Origin: Kitasatospora sp. SUK 42
Lineage (GTDB): Bacteria > Actinomycetota > Actinomycetes > Streptomycetales > Streptomycetaceae
Assembly (NCBI RefSeq): GCF_015776785.2
Contig: NZ_LFMD02000002.1
Span: 1,911,960-1,975,959, forward strand
DNA: 64,000 bases
Direction: 5' to 3'
Shown: piece after piece, positions 16,089-25,074 of the stretch
Layout of the letters: each line of letters begins with the position of its first letter
How positions within the stretch are numbered: position 1 is the first letter of the stretch
Program-made: the position numbers and the translations under genes
Notes under the pieces: model-generated
What the model was told of the DNA's origin: nothing
Database searches by the model: none
Seen by the model: the letters and a program-made list of their open reading frames with translations, nothing else

Positions 16089-17293
16089 GCACGGTCGGAC
16101 AGACCACCGTGGCCGCCCCCGCCACCGGCCCCGGCGTGCTGACCTGGGTACGGGCCCGGGAGACCGCCCGCCGGGCCGGATCGCGTCCGCTGCCCGCGCT
16201 CGGACTGCCGCTGGCCGAGACGCTCGGGCACACCCTCGCCGAACCGCTCGGCGCGCTGACCGACCTGCCCGCCTTCGACACCTCCGCGATGGACGGCTGG
16301 GCGGTCGCCGGCCCCGGGCCCTGGCGGGTCGCCGGGCGGGTGCTGGCCGGCCGTACCGAGGTGGCGCCGCTGGCCGACGGCGGCGCCGTGGAGATCGCCA
16401 CCGGGGCCCAACTGCCCGCCGGTGCCACCGCCGTACTGCGCCGCGAGCACGGCCGCACGGAGGGCGCGCTGCTGTACGACCGCGGGCCCCGCCCGCTGAC
16501 CACCGGCCAGGACGTCCGCCCGCGCGGCCAGGAGTGCCACCGGGGCGAGGAGTTGCTGCCGGCAGGGACGGCGGTCGGCCCGGCGGTGCTCGGCCTGGCT
16601 GCCGCCTGCGGCCACGACCGGCTCACCGTCCGGCGCCGACCGGTTGTCCAAGTCCTCGTCCTCGGCGACGAGTTGCTCGCCGCCGGGGTCCCCGGGCCGG
16701 GACTGGTCCGGGACGCGCTCGGCCCGCTGCTGCCGCCCTGGCTGCGGTCGGCCGGTGCGGAGGTGGACGAAGTCCGGTGCGTCCGCGACGACTTCGGGCT
16801 GCTGCGGGACGCGCTGCGGCACTCCACCGCCGATGTCGTGGTCACCACCGGCGGAACGGCCGCCGGGCCGGTGGACTTCCTGCACCGGGCGCTGGCCGAG
16901 GCCGGGGCGCGACTGCTGGTGGACGGTGTGGCCGTGCGGCCCGGGCACCCCATGCTGCTGGCCGAACTCCCGGGCGGACGCCACCTGGTGGGCCTGCCCG
17001 GCAACCCGCTGGCGGCCGTCGCCGGCGTGGTCACGCTCGTCCTGCCGCTGCTGCACGCCCGCAGCGGGCGCACCGCCGCCGCGCCCGCGCTCGCCCCGGC
17101 GGCCGTCGCGCTGCCCGGGCACCCGGTGGACACCCGGTTGCAGCCGGTGCGGAGCGCCGCGGGCGGTGTCGTCCCGATCGCCTTCGACGGACCGGCGATG
17201 CTGCGCGGCCTCGCCCGCGCCGAGGCACTGGCGGTGGTGCCGCCCGGCGGCTCGGCGGCGGGGGAGACGGTCGAACTGGTGGAGGTCCCGTGA
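16085..17293 (+). CDS. moeA: Molybdopterin molybdenumtransferase
   Basis: A 402-residue MoeA inserting molybdenum into adenylylated molybdopterin. Motifs are FDTSAMDGWAV near the N-terminus, VTTGGTAAGPVDF (TSGG-like loop), VRPGHPMLLA and VGLPGNPLAAV. The TTGGTAAGPVDF and RPGHP segments deviate from the E. coli forms (TSGGVSVGDYD, KPGKP), as in many actinobacterial paralogues. The GTG start overlaps the DUF6457 stop. Confidence 0.9.
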   Translation: MSTVGQTTVAAPATGPGVLTWVRARETARRAGSRPLPALGLPLAETLGHTLAEPLGALTDLPAFDTSAMDGWAVAGPGPWRVAGRVLAGRTEVAPLADGGAVEIATGAQLPAGATAVLRREHGRTEGALLYDRGPRPLTTGQDVRPRGQECHRGEELLPAGTAVGPAVLGLAAACGHDRLTVRRRPVVQVLVLGDELLAAGVPGPGLVRDALGPLLPPWLRSAGAEVDEVRCVRDDFGLLRDALRHSTADVVVTTGGTAAGPVDFLHRALAEAGARLLVDGVAVRPGHPMLLAELPGGRHLVGLPGNPLAAVAGVVTLVLPLLHARSGRTAAAPALAPAAVALPGHPVDTRLQPVRSAAGGVVPIAFDGPAMLRGLARAEALAVVPPGGSAAGETVELVEVP

Positions 17294-17354
17294 GCGGGCG
17301 ACGGGGGTGCCCCCGGCCGGAGGCCGGGGGAGAGCCCACTATGGAGAGGTGCGC

Positions 17355-18413
17355 ATGAGCAGGCTGCGACGCGGTTCGGCGCCGGGGACGGAGCCGTGGG
17401 CGGACGCCGGGATCGTGCTGCCCGCCCGGCGGGCGGAGCCGGCCGTACGGCAGGTCGGTTCGCGGCTGCTGCTGGCGCTCGCCGTCCTGGTCGCCACCAC
17501 GGTCATCGTCTACCTGGACCGGGGCGGCTACAACGACAACGCGGGCGGTGAACTCAGCTTCCTGGACGCGGCGTACTACGCGACCGTGACGCTCTCCACC
17601 ACCGGGTACGGCGACATCACGCCGTTCAGCGAGACCGCCCGGCTCACCAACATCTTCGTGATCACCCCGCTGCGCGTGGTGTTCCTGATCATCCTGGTCG
17701 GCACCACGCTGGAGGTGCTCACCGAACGGACCCGCCTGCAATGGCGGTTGAACCGCTGGAGGTCCACCGTGCGCGAGCACACCGTCGTCATCGGCTACGG
17801 GACGAAGGGGCGCAGCGCCGTCGACACGCTGCTCGGCCAGGGGGTGAAGAAGGAGGAGATCGTCGTCGTCGACCCGCAGCGCAAGGTGGTCGACACCGCC
17901 GCGCAGCACGGCCTGGTCGGCGTGGTCGGCGACGCGACCCGGACCGACACCCTGGTGCGCGCGGGCCTGCCCACGGCGGCCCGGGTGGTGGTCGCGCCCG
18001 AGCGGGACGACACCGCCGTGCTGATCACCCTGACCGCGCGCCAGTTGAACAAGGCCGCCACCGTGGTCGCGGCGGTGCGGGAGGACGAGAACGCGCCGCT
18101 GCTGCGGCAGAGCGGCGCCGACGTCGTGGTCACCAGCTCCAGTTCGGCCGGGCGGCTGCTCGGGCTGTCGATGCTCAGCCCGCACGCCGGGGCGGTGATG
18201 GAGGACCTGCTGACGTACGGCAACGGGCTGGACGTGGTCGAGCGCCCGGTCACCCGGGCCGAGGCCGGACACAGTCCGCGCGAGTGCGAGGAACTGGTGG
18301 TCGCGGTGGTCCGGGGCCGGCGGGTGCTCAACTACACCGAGCCGGAGGCCGCGGTGCTGCAGCTCACCGACCGGGTGATCGTCATCCGCTCGACCGGCCT
18401 GGGCGGGGCCTGA
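17355..18413 (+). CDS. Two-TM potassium channel with RCK domain
   Basis: A 352-residue channel subunit. One hydrophobic segment lies at about residues 36-55, the pore loop has the selectivity filter TTGYGD (about 82-87), and a second segment (NIFVITPLRVVFLIILVGTTLEVL) follows. From about residue 138 a Rossmann RCK/TrkA-N domain begins VVIGYGTKGRSAVDTLL, then a TrkA-C-like end, making it MthK-like. The ATG follows GGAGAGG. It may be transcribed with moeA, 61 nt upstream, though no functional link is evident. Confidence 0.92.
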   Translation: MSRLRRGSAPGTEPWADAGIVLPARRAEPAVRQVGSRLLLALAVLVATTVIVYLDRGGYNDNAGGELSFLDAAYYATVTLSTTGYGDITPFSETARLTNIFVITPLRVVFLIILVGTTLEVLTERTRLQWRLNRWRSTVREHTVVIGYGTKGRSAVDTLLGQGVKKEEIVVVDPQRKVVDTAAQHGLVGVVGDATRTDTLVRAGLPTAARVVVAPERDDTAVLITLTARQLNKAATVVAAVREDENAPLLRQSGADVVVTSSSSAGRLLGLSMLSPHAGAVMEDLLTYGNGLDVVERPVTRAEAGHSPRECEELVVAVVRGRRVLNYTEPEAAVLQLTDRVIVIRSTGLGGA

Positions 18414-18449
18414 CGGCCGAACTGCCGTGAAGCGCAGTAGGTTCGGGGC

Positions 18450-19427
18450 ATGCATGCGATGACGATTCCCGTACCCGGCGGTCCCGAGGCGCTCGTGTGG
18501 GCCGAGGTGCCCGACCCGGTGCCCGGCGAGGGCGAGGTCCTGGTCGAGGTGGCGGCCACCGCCGTCAACCGTGCCGACCTGCTCCAGCGGAAGGGCGCCT
18601 ACAACCCGCCGCCCGGCGCCTCGCCCTACCCCGGGCTGGAGTGCGCCGGGCGGATCGTGGCGCTCGGCGCGGGGGTGTCCGGCTGGGCGGTCGGCGACGA
18701 GGTGTGCGCGCTGCTGTCGGGCGGCGGCTACGCGCAGCGGGTCGCGGTGCCGACCGGGCAACTGCTGCCGCTGCCCAAGGGGCTGAGCCCGGAGCAGGCC
18801 GCGGCGCTGCCGGAGGTGGCCTGCACGGTGTGGTCCAACGTCTTCCTCACGGCACACCTGCGGCCGGGCGAGACGGTGCTGCTGCACGGCGGTGCGAGCG
18901 GCATCGGGACGATGGCGATCCAGCTGGCCAAGGCGGTCGGCGCGCGGGTCGCGGTGACGGCCGGCAGTGCGGAGAAGCTGGCCCGGTGCACCGCGCTGGG
19001 CGCGGACATCGCGATCAACTACCGCGAGCAGGACTTCGTCGAGGCGGTCCGGGAGGCCACCGACGGGGCCGGGGCGGACGTGATCCTGGACATCATGGGC
19101 GCCAAGTACCTGGAGCGGAACGTGGAGGCGCTCGCGGTCAACGGCCGGCTGGTGGTCATCGGGCTGCAGGGCGGGGTGAAGGGCGAGCTGGACCTCAACA
19201 CGCTGCTGCGCAAGCGGGCGGCGGTGATCGCCACCAACCTGCGCGGGCGGCCGCTGGCGGAGAAGGCGGCGATCGTGGCGGCGGTGCGGGAGCACGTGTG
19301 GCCGCTGATCGAGTCCGGGGTGGTGAAGCCGGTGGTGGACCGGGTGCTGCCGCTGACCGAGGCCGCGGAGGCGCACCGGGTGCTGGAGGCGGGGGAGCAG
19401 GTCGGGAAGGTCGTGCTGAAGGCCTGA
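18450..19427 (+). CDS. NAD(P)H:quinone oxidoreductase, MDR superfamily
   Basis: A 325-residue zinc-free medium-chain reductase of the PIG3/QOR type. The N-terminal GroES-like domain has ANRADLLQRKG as TAVNRADLLQRKGAY, and the NADPH site is LLHGGASGIGTMAIQLAK, followed by ADVILDIMGAKYLERN. No Shine-Dalgarno precedes the ATG; TAGGTT ends 6 nt before it, so the mRNA may be leaderless. A second in-frame ATG lies three codons on. Confidence 0.9.
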   Translation: MHAMTIPVPGGPEALVWAEVPDPVPGEGEVLVEVAATAVNRADLLQRKGAYNPPPGASPYPGLECAGRIVALGAGVSGWAVGDEVCALLSGGGYAQRVAVPTGQLLPLPKGLSPEQAAALPEVACTVWSNVFLTAHLRPGETVLLHGGASGIGTMAIQLAKAVGARVAVTAGSAEKLARCTALGADIAINYREQDFVEAVREATDGAGADVILDIMGAKYLERNVEALAVNGRLVVIGLQGGVKGELDLNTLLRKRAAVIATNLRGRPLAEKAAIVAAVREHVWPLIESGVVKPVVDRVLPLTEAAEAHRVLEAGEQVGKVVLKA

Positions 19428-19575
19428 GCCGGCGGGCATCGGGCGGCGGGGGCGGCGATGGTGGACAGGATGTCCGAAATGCCGCGTTAGTCGGTTTGTG
19501 TGAGGCTAGTCCGGAGCAGTCCCGCCGCCGATCCCCGCCCCCCGGGCGCGGTCGGCCGTCGGAAGGACTCCGACC

Positions 19576-20493
19576 GTGGCCGCATCTCCACACGCATCCC
19601 TCGGGCCGCTGCCCGCCGCGCCGAACCACCGTCGTACCTGCCGTCGCCCGTGCTTTCCGGGCCGCCCTGGCCGTCCACGCCGTCCACGCCGTCCGGGCCG
19701 TCCGGGCCGTTCCCGGCGGTTGCTCGTGACGGCCGTGCTGGGGCTCACGCTTCCGCTGGCCGCCGCGACGGCGGCGGTGGCGGCGGTGGCGGAACCCTCG
19801 CCGAGCGTGACCGTGGCTCCGTCGGGCAGGGCCGCGCCCTCCCCCTCCCCTTCTCCCCCGGGTCCGGCGCCGGCCTCGGCCCCTCCGGCGGTGCCGGCCG
19901 CGGTCGAGCCCTCGCCCACGGGTGCGCAGACCCCGTCGGCCGTGCCGCCGCAGCCCCCGGGGTCCCGGCCGCGTCCGGACGGCGTCGGCCCCTGGTCCCA
20001 CCGGCACCGCCCGGCGTCGGCGCCGGAACGTTGGGACCGCGCCGTGGAGCAGGCACCGGCTCAAGCACCGGACCAGGCGCCGGCTCAAGCACCGGAGCAG
20101 GCACCGGCGCAGGCACCGGCTCAAGCGCCGGAGCAGGCTCCCGAGCAGGCACCGGACCAGGCCGTCGGCCAGGCTCCCGAGCAGGCCGTCGAACAGGCGC
20201 CGGACCAGGCGCCGGAGCAGGCACCCGAGCAGGCCCGGGACCAGGCGCCGGACCGGGCTCCCGAGCAGGCCCCGGACCAGGGCGTCACGGCCGACCAACC
20301 GGACGGCGGCACGGACGCCCCGGTCGCCCCGGACACCGCCGCGGCCTCCGGCCAGCCGCTCGCGGCCGCCGTCCCCACCGTCCTCCCCGCCCGCTGGCAG
20401 GACCCGTCCACCCTCCAGCTGCCCCTCGGTGTCGGCCTCGGCCTGATCGGCTGCGGCCTCGGGCTGATCGGCCTGCGCCTGCGGAAGGGCTGA
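19576..20493 (+). CDS. Exported, membrane-anchored QAP-repeat protein
   Basis: A 305-residue protein with no domain I recognise. A very basic N-terminus (residues 20-48) precedes a signal-like hydrophobic stretch (about 50-73). Then come a Pro/Ser/Ala-rich region, a four-residue repeat (E/D/A)QAP from residue 158 to 235, a short acidic spacer and a C-terminal transmembrane helix ending LRLRKG. It is presumably a cell-wall-spanning stalk with the C-terminus anchored in the membrane. The GTG start follows GGAAGG. Third positions are G/C-rich in this frame, but low complexity makes the call less sure than for its neighbours. Confidence 0.62.
   Translation: MAASPHASLGPLPAAPNHRRTCRRPCFPGRPGRPRRPRRPGRPGRSRRLLVTAVLGLTLPLAAATAAVAAVAEPSPSVTVAPSGRAAPSPSPSPPGPAPASAPPAVPAAVEPSPTGAQTPSAVPPQPPGSRPRPDGVGPWSHRHRPASAPERWDRAVEQAPAQAPDQAPAQAPEQAPAQAPAQAPEQAPEQAPDQAVGQAPEQAVEQAPDQAPEQAPEQARDQAPDRAPEQAPDQGVTADQPDGGTDAPVAPDTAAASGQPLAAAVPTVLPARWQDPSTLQLPLGVGLGLIGCGLGLIGLRLRKG
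20047..20280 (+). repeat. 12-bp repeat array encoding QAP tetrapeptides
   Basis: About 19 consecutive 12-bp units of the form (GAG/GAC/GCT)-CAG-GC(A/G)-CC(G/C), encoding EQAP, DQAP and AQAP with a few variants (QAV, QAR, DRAP). Confidence 0.85.
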
Positions 20494-20800
20494 AGAAGGC
20501 GACGGTGGCCGAGCGCGCCCGGGCCGATGCGGACCGTGGCGGCGCACGGAGATCGTGGAGGTTCGGTGCGGGTTCTCGGAGCGGCGCGCCCGGCCCGGGG
20601 CGGGTTCCACCGGGTGCCCGGGCGCGGGTCGTACGGAGGCGGGCCCGAGGGGGAGGGCGGGGGCAGTCGGCAGGAGTGGAACGGGAACTGAGTATCCGTA
20701 CGGATTCCCGGGCGGCGCGCGGGAGCGTACCGTCGTCACGGGTGGCGCAGGACGGCGGGACGAACGGGGGCTTCCGCCCGACCAACCCCAGTGAGAGAGA
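20494..20800. other. Intergenic region upstream of bpa
   Basis: A 307-nt gap. It contains a perfect 12-bp palindrome ATCCGTACGGAT at 20694-20705, about 100 nt before the bpa start, which could be a regulator site. I see no convincing vegetative promoter and no gene. Confidence 0.35.
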
Positions 20801-21424
20801 ATGTTGTTCATGACGAATCCGATGAACGAGCGCTCGTCGCAGGAGCCCCTCTGGGCCGCCGGCGGGCAGTCGCAGGACGGCCAGAAGGTGCTGATCGTCG
20901 GACCGGACGGGCTGCCCGTGGGCCAGGGGTTCGCCGGGCCGGCGGGGGAGGGTGACGACGAGGGCGGCGTGCCGCGCGAGCTTCCGGTGACGGAGATGGT
21001 CGAGCAGCCCGCCAAGGTCATGCGCATCGGCAGCATGATCAAGCAGCTGCTGGAGGAGGTCCGGGCGGCGCCCCTCGACGAGGCCAGCCGGGCCCGGCTG
21101 AAGGACATCCACGCCAGCTCGATCAAGGAGCTGGAGCTCGGACTGGCGCCGGAGCTGGTCGCCGAGCTGGAGCGGCTCTCGCTGCCGTTCACCGAGGACA
21201 CCATTCCGACCGAGGCCGAACTGCGGATCGCCCAGGCCCAGCTGGTGGGTTGGCTGGAGGGCCTCTTCCACGGCATCCAGACCGCCCTGTTCGCCCAGCA
21301 GATGGCCGCGCGGGCGCAGCTGGAGCAGATGCGCCGCGCGCTGCCGCCCGGGCTGCACGGCGGGGAGTCGGACGAGGAGGAGCCGGGCCCCGGCCGCGGC
21401 ATCCGCTCCGGCCCGTACCTGTAG
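20801..21424 (+). CDS. bpa: Bacterial proteasome activator Bpa (PafE)
   Basis: A 207-residue protein with a central four-helix domain (MVEQPAKVMRIGSMIKQLLEEV through MAARAQLEQMRRALPPGL) and a C-terminus ending GPYL. The penultimate tyrosine corresponds to the HbYX-like tail that docks in the 20S proteasome alpha ring; M. tuberculosis Bpa/PafE ends GQYL. Bpa is an ATP-independent ring that opens the proteasome gate for unfolded substrates. The two in-frame ATGs (20801, 20810) cannot be separated; GAGAGAGA adjoins the first. It lies apart from the prcBA/pup locus, upstream of two kinase genes. Confidence 0.88.
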   Translation: MLFMTNPMNERSSQEPLWAAGGQSQDGQKVLIVGPDGLPVGQGFAGPAGEGDDEGGVPRELPVTEMVEQPAKVMRIGSMIKQLLEEVRAAPLDEASRARLKDIHASSIKELELGLAPELVAELERLSLPFTEDTIPTEAELRIAQAQLVGWLEGLFHGIQTALFAQQMAARAQLEQMRRALPPGLHGGESDEEEPGPGRGIRSGPYL

Positions 21425-21497
21425 GCCGACCCCGCGGACCGACCCGCGGACCGGGCCTCCGGACCGCCGCGGGGACCGGACGTGCCACGACGATCCG

Positions 21498-21540
21498 CCC
21501 CGGGCCCGCACCGCCGCTGGACGGCGTTGCGGGCCCGGGG
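21498..21540 (+). terminator. Terminator after bpa
   Basis: 19-nt arms with one mismatch (21498-21516 with 21522-21540) around CTGGA; very GC-rich, without a T-run, as is usual in this group. Confidence 0.7.
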
Positions 21541-21720
21541 CCGCGAACGCCCCTGGGCCGATCACCGTCGGCGGGAGCCGATACCCTGACCCCTGTCGCC
21601 GGCCGGGCGAGCCGCCGCGACAGGGGTCCGTCAGGCCGACGGGCCGGGCCCATCACGCACCGACGAGACCGAACGTCACGGTTGCGGCAGCACGGCCGCG
21701 CCGAGGGGGAGCAGAGGACC

Positions 21721-23142
21721 ATGAGCGAGCACGGCAACGCGGCGGTCGAGGGCTTCTCCCTGGGCAACGGCCGCTATGTGCTGCAGCGGCTGCTGGGCGA
21801 GGGCGGCATGGCCTCCGTGCACCTCGCGTACGACAGCGTGCTGGGCCGGCCGGTCGCGCTGAAGAGCATGCACAGCGAGCTGGGCCGGGACGAGTCGTTC
21901 AAGGAGCGGTTCCGCCGCGAGGCCCAGGCGGTGGCCCGGCTGGAGCACCCGAACATCGTCACGGTGTACGACAGCGGCGAGGACGTCGCCCCGGACGGCT
22001 CCGGAACGCCGTACATCGTCATGCAGCTGATCGACGGCAAGGGCCTGCGCGAGGCGATCAACGAGGCGGTCGCCGAGTACGGCGCGATGCCGACCGAGGA
22101 GGCCCTGCGGGTCGTCGTCGGGGTGCTGAACGCGCTGGAGGCCTCGCACGACATGGGCCTGGTGCACCGCGACATCAAGCCCGGCAACGTCATGTTCGAC
22201 CGCAAGGGCAATGTCAAGGTCATGGACTTCGGCATCGCCCGGGCGCTGGAATCCGGCGTCACCTCGATGACGCAGACCGGCATGGTGGTCGGCACCCCGC
22301 AGTACCTCTCGCCCGAGCAGGCCCTCGGCAAGCCGGTGGACGCCCGCTCCGACCTGTACTCGGTCGGCGTGATGCTCTTCGAGATGCTCACCGGCCAGCT
22401 GGTCTTCGACGGCGACTCGGCCTTCTCGATCGCCTACAAGCACGTCCAGGAGGAGCCCCCGGCGCCCTCCGGCCTCAACCGTTCGATCACCCCGGCGGTG
22501 GACGCCTTCGTGGCCCAGGCGCTGCGCAAGGATCCGGCGCACCGTTTCCAGAGCGCGGCCGCGATGCGGGACGAGGCGGAGCGGCTGATCGCGGAGCTGA
22601 AGGGCGGCGGCAGCGGGCACCAGCTCCAGGCCAGCACCCCGCTGGTGATCAACGAGGGCCCGCGCTCGGTGCACGCCGCTCCGCAGGCCCCGCAGGCTCC
22701 GCAGACCCCGCACCCGCAGTACCTCCAGCAGGGGCCGCCGCAGCAGCCGCAGTACCGGACCCCGCCGCCGGCCTACCAGGCCCCGCACCCGCAGTACCTC
22801 CAGCAGGGGGCGCCGCAGCAGCCGCAGTACCGGACGCCCCCGCCGGCCTACCAGGCCCCGCACCCGCAGGCCCCGCAGACCCCGCAGCCCTTCCAGCGGC
22901 CGATGCACGCCCCGGCGCCGCAGACGATGCCGCCGTACCAGCAGCCGAAGCAGTCCGGCGGCTGTTCCACGGCCGTGGTGGTGATCGGGATCATCGTCGG
23001 CGTGCTGGTGCTGGCCGGCATCATCATCGCGATCGTGGTCAACAAGGCCGAGGAGAAGACGAAGGGCAAGGTCGGCCACTCCGCGCGGCCGGCCGCGGTG
23101 CTGGTCGTGGGGCCGTCGGCCGACCGGAATGGCCTGCTCTGA
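21721..23142 (+). CDS. Transmembrane Ser/Thr protein kinase (PknB-like, no PASTA)
   Basis: A 473-residue Hanks-type kinase. The glycine loop is GEGGMASV, Lys48 is the ATP lysine, HRDIKPGN (His149-Asp151) the catalytic loop and DFG is at 169-171; the activation segment has SMTQTGMVVGTPQYLSPEQ with candidate autophosphorylation threonines. The kinase domain ends near residue 285. A Pro/Gln/Tyr-rich linker with a 75-bp tandem duplication follows, then one membrane helix (about 416-441) and a 32-residue outside tail without PASTA repeats. The ATG at 21721 after GGGGGAGCAGAGG is chosen over the longer open frame. The next gene encodes a second kinase. Confidence 0.92.
   Translation: MSEHGNAAVEGFSLGNGRYVLQRLLGEGGMASVHLAYDSVLGRPVALKSMHSELGRDESFKERFRREAQAVARLEHPNIVTVYDSGEDVAPDGSGTPYIVMQLIDGKGLREAINEAVAEYGAMPTEEALRVVVGVLNALEASHDMGLVHRDIKPGNVMFDRKGNVKVMDFGIARALESGVTSMTQTGMVVGTPQYLSPEQALGKPVDARSDLYSVGVMLFEMLTGQLVFDGDSAFSIAYKHVQEEPPAPSGLNRSITPAVDAFVAQALRKDPAHRFQSAAAMRDEAERLIAELKGGGSGHQLQASTPLVINEGPRSVHAAPQAPQAPQTPHPQYLQQGPPQQPQYRTPPPAYQAPHPQYLQQGAPQQPQYRTPPPAYQAPHPQAPQTPQPFQRPMHAPAPQTMPPYQQPKQSGGCSTAVVVIGIIVGVLVLAGIIIAIVVNKAEEKTKGKVGHSARPAAVLVVGPSADRNGLL
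22706..22855 (+). repeat. 75-bp tandem duplication in the kinase linker
   Basis: Two adjacent 75-bp copies (22706-22780, 22781-22855) with few differences, each encoding a 25-residue block containing PQYLQQG, PQQPQYRTPPPAYQAP. A third copy starts at 22856 and breaks off. Confidence 0.85.
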
Positions 23143-23255
23143 CGGTTTCCGGCCGGTTGGGGGGTGCCACGGGCACGTCCGGGAAGCGGTAGCGTTCGGG
23201 GATACGTAAGCGACAGGGCACCGCGATTCCGAGCGACCGCCCGGGGCGAGGAGCG

Positions 23256-25061
23256 ATGGCACAGACGCAGCAGCCGGACGACGAGGCGGGTGCCCGAGTG
23301 GACGGACGGACCGGCGGTACGCCGAGGATCCCCGGGCCGGGCAGTGAAGCCGCGACCTCCGCGCTGCCGCCGGTCGGACGGACGGGCGGGCCGCAGACCC
23401 CCGGCCGCGGCACCGCCCTGCCGCTGGGCACGGCCGGCGACGGCCGCTACCGGCTGACCCACCGGCTCGGCCGCGGCGGCATGGCCGAGGTGTTCGCCGC
23501 CGAGGACGTGCGGCTGGGCCGCACCGTCGCGGTCAAGCTGCTGCGCGGCGAGCTGGCCCAGGACGACGTCGCCCGGCTGCGGTTCACCCGCGAGGCACAC
23601 GCCGTCGCGGCGCTCAACCACCACTCCATCGTCGCGGTCTACGACACCGGCGAGGAGTACGTCGGGGACGAGTCCACGCCGTACATCGTGATGGAGCTGG
23701 TCGAGGGCCGGACCGTCCGCGAGCTGCTGGTGGACGAGGAGGCGCCGCCGGTCGACCAGGCGCTGATCATCATCGCCGGGGTGCTGGAGGCGCTCGCCTA
23801 CAGCCACCGGAACGGGATCGTCCACCGCGACATCAAGCCCGCCAACGTGATCATCACCAACAACGGCGCGGTCAAGGTGATGGACTTCGGCATCGCCCGG
23901 GCGCTGACCGGCGGGGCCACCACGATGACCCAGACCGGCATGGTCATGGGCACCCCGCAGTACCTCTCGCCCGAGCAGGCGCTCGGCAAGGCGGTCGACC
24001 ACCGCTCCGACCTGTACGCGGCCGGCTGCATGCTCTACGAGCTGCTGACGCTGCGCCCGCCGTTCACCGGCGACACCCCGCTCTCGGTGGTCTACCAGCA
24101 CGTCCAGGACCCGCCGGTGCCGCCCTCGCAGGCCAACAGCCGGGTGCCCGCCGGGCTGGACCCGCTGGTGCTGCGCTCGCTGGCCAAGAACCCGGACGAC
24201 CGCTTCCAGGACGCCGACGAGTTCCGCGCCCACGTGCAGCACGCGCTGCGCGAGATGCACGGCGCGGCCGGGCTCTGGGCCGGTCCGACGGCCGGGCTGC
24301 CGGGCGACACCGGCGCCACCCAGGTGCTCCGGCCCGACCAGGCGGCGGCCACCCAGGTCCTCGGCGCGGTCGGCGCGGGTGACCAGACCTCGGTGCTGCC
24401 GTACGCGCCGGTGGCCGGCGGCGCGAACCCCGCCGCGCCCTACCCGGGGGCCGGCGGCCCGTACGGCGGCGGTGGCGAGCACGACGACGAGGACGACGGC
24501 GGCCGGCGGCGCGGGCCGTGGGGCTGGGTGGCCGGTGTGGTCGCGGTGCTGGTCGCGGCCGGCGTCGGCATCGCGTTCGCGGTCAACGGCGGCGGCACCG
24601 AGGGCAAGGTGACGGACACGCCCACGACGCCCGCGCCGGCGGTCAGCACCGCCGAGCCGACCGCCCCGGCCCAGACCGGCCAGCAGAGCCCGCAGGCGAC
24701 GGTCCCCGGCACCAAGCGGCCGCAGCAGCCGACCGACCCCGGCAACTACGGCGGGACGGGCGGCGGCAACAACATGTCGCCGCCGCCGAACAACAACAAG
24801 CACACGCCGAGCACGTCGCCGAGCAACACGCCGACCGCCACCCACGTTCCGACGGCCACCGCGCCGGCGACCGGTGGGGCGAGCACGGGGCCGACGGCGC
24901 CGAGCTCGGGCGGGGGCAACGGCAACGGCGGCGGCAGTGGCGGCAGTGGCGGGGGCAGTGGCAGTGGCAGCGGGGGCGGCGGTGGCGTCGTGACGCCGCC
25001 CACCAATCAGCCGCCGGCGACCACGAAGCCGACCGGCGGCACGCAGCCCACGCCCCCCTGA
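23256..25061 (+). CDS. Transmembrane Ser/Thr protein kinase
   Basis: A 601-residue Hanks-type kinase, paralogous to the gene before it. A disordered N-terminal extension (about 65 residues) precedes the kinase domain: GRGGMAEVF loop, AVKLLRGE lysine, VHRDIKPAN catalytic loop, MDFGIAR and the activation segment TTMTQTGMVMGTPQYLSPEQ. An Ala/Gly/Thr linker, a membrane helix (about residues 422-443) and a long Thr/Pro then Gly/Ser-rich outside tail follow, with no recognisable sensor fold. The start follows GAGGAG. The kinase pair lies beside a phosphotransferase and a response regulator gene, an arrangement kept in other streptomycetes. Confidence 0.92.
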   Translation: MAQTQQPDDEAGARVDGRTGGTPRIPGPGSEAATSALPPVGRTGGPQTPGRGTALPLGTAGDGRYRLTHRLGRGGMAEVFAAEDVRLGRTVAVKLLRGELAQDDVARLRFTREAHAVAALNHHSIVAVYDTGEEYVGDESTPYIVMELVEGRTVRELLVDEEAPPVDQALIIIAGVLEALAYSHRNGIVHRDIKPANVIITNNGAVKVMDFGIARALTGGATTMTQTGMVMGTPQYLSPEQALGKAVDHRSDLYAAGCMLYELLTLRPPFTGDTPLSVVYQHVQDPPVPPSQANSRVPAGLDPLVLRSLAKNPDDRFQDADEFRAHVQHALREMHGAAGLWAGPTAGLPGDTGATQVLRPDQAAATQVLGAVGAGDQTSVLPYAPVAGGANPAAPYPGAGGPYGGGGEHDDEDDGGRRRGPWGWVAGVVAVLVAAGVGIAFAVNGGGTEGKVTDTPTTPAPAVSTAEPTAPAQTGQQSPQATVPGTKRPQQPTDPGNYGGTGGGNNMSPPPNNNKHTPSTSPSNTPTATHVPTATAPATGGASTGPTAPSSGGGNGNGGGSGGSGGGSGSGSGGGGGVVTPPTNQPPATTKPTGGTQPTPP

Positions 25062-25074
25062 CGGGTCGGCGGGC

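Noticed and set aside
20047-20280. CRISPR-like short repeats
   Set aside because: The units are 12 bp, contiguous and in frame, with no spacers; they encode QAP peptides.
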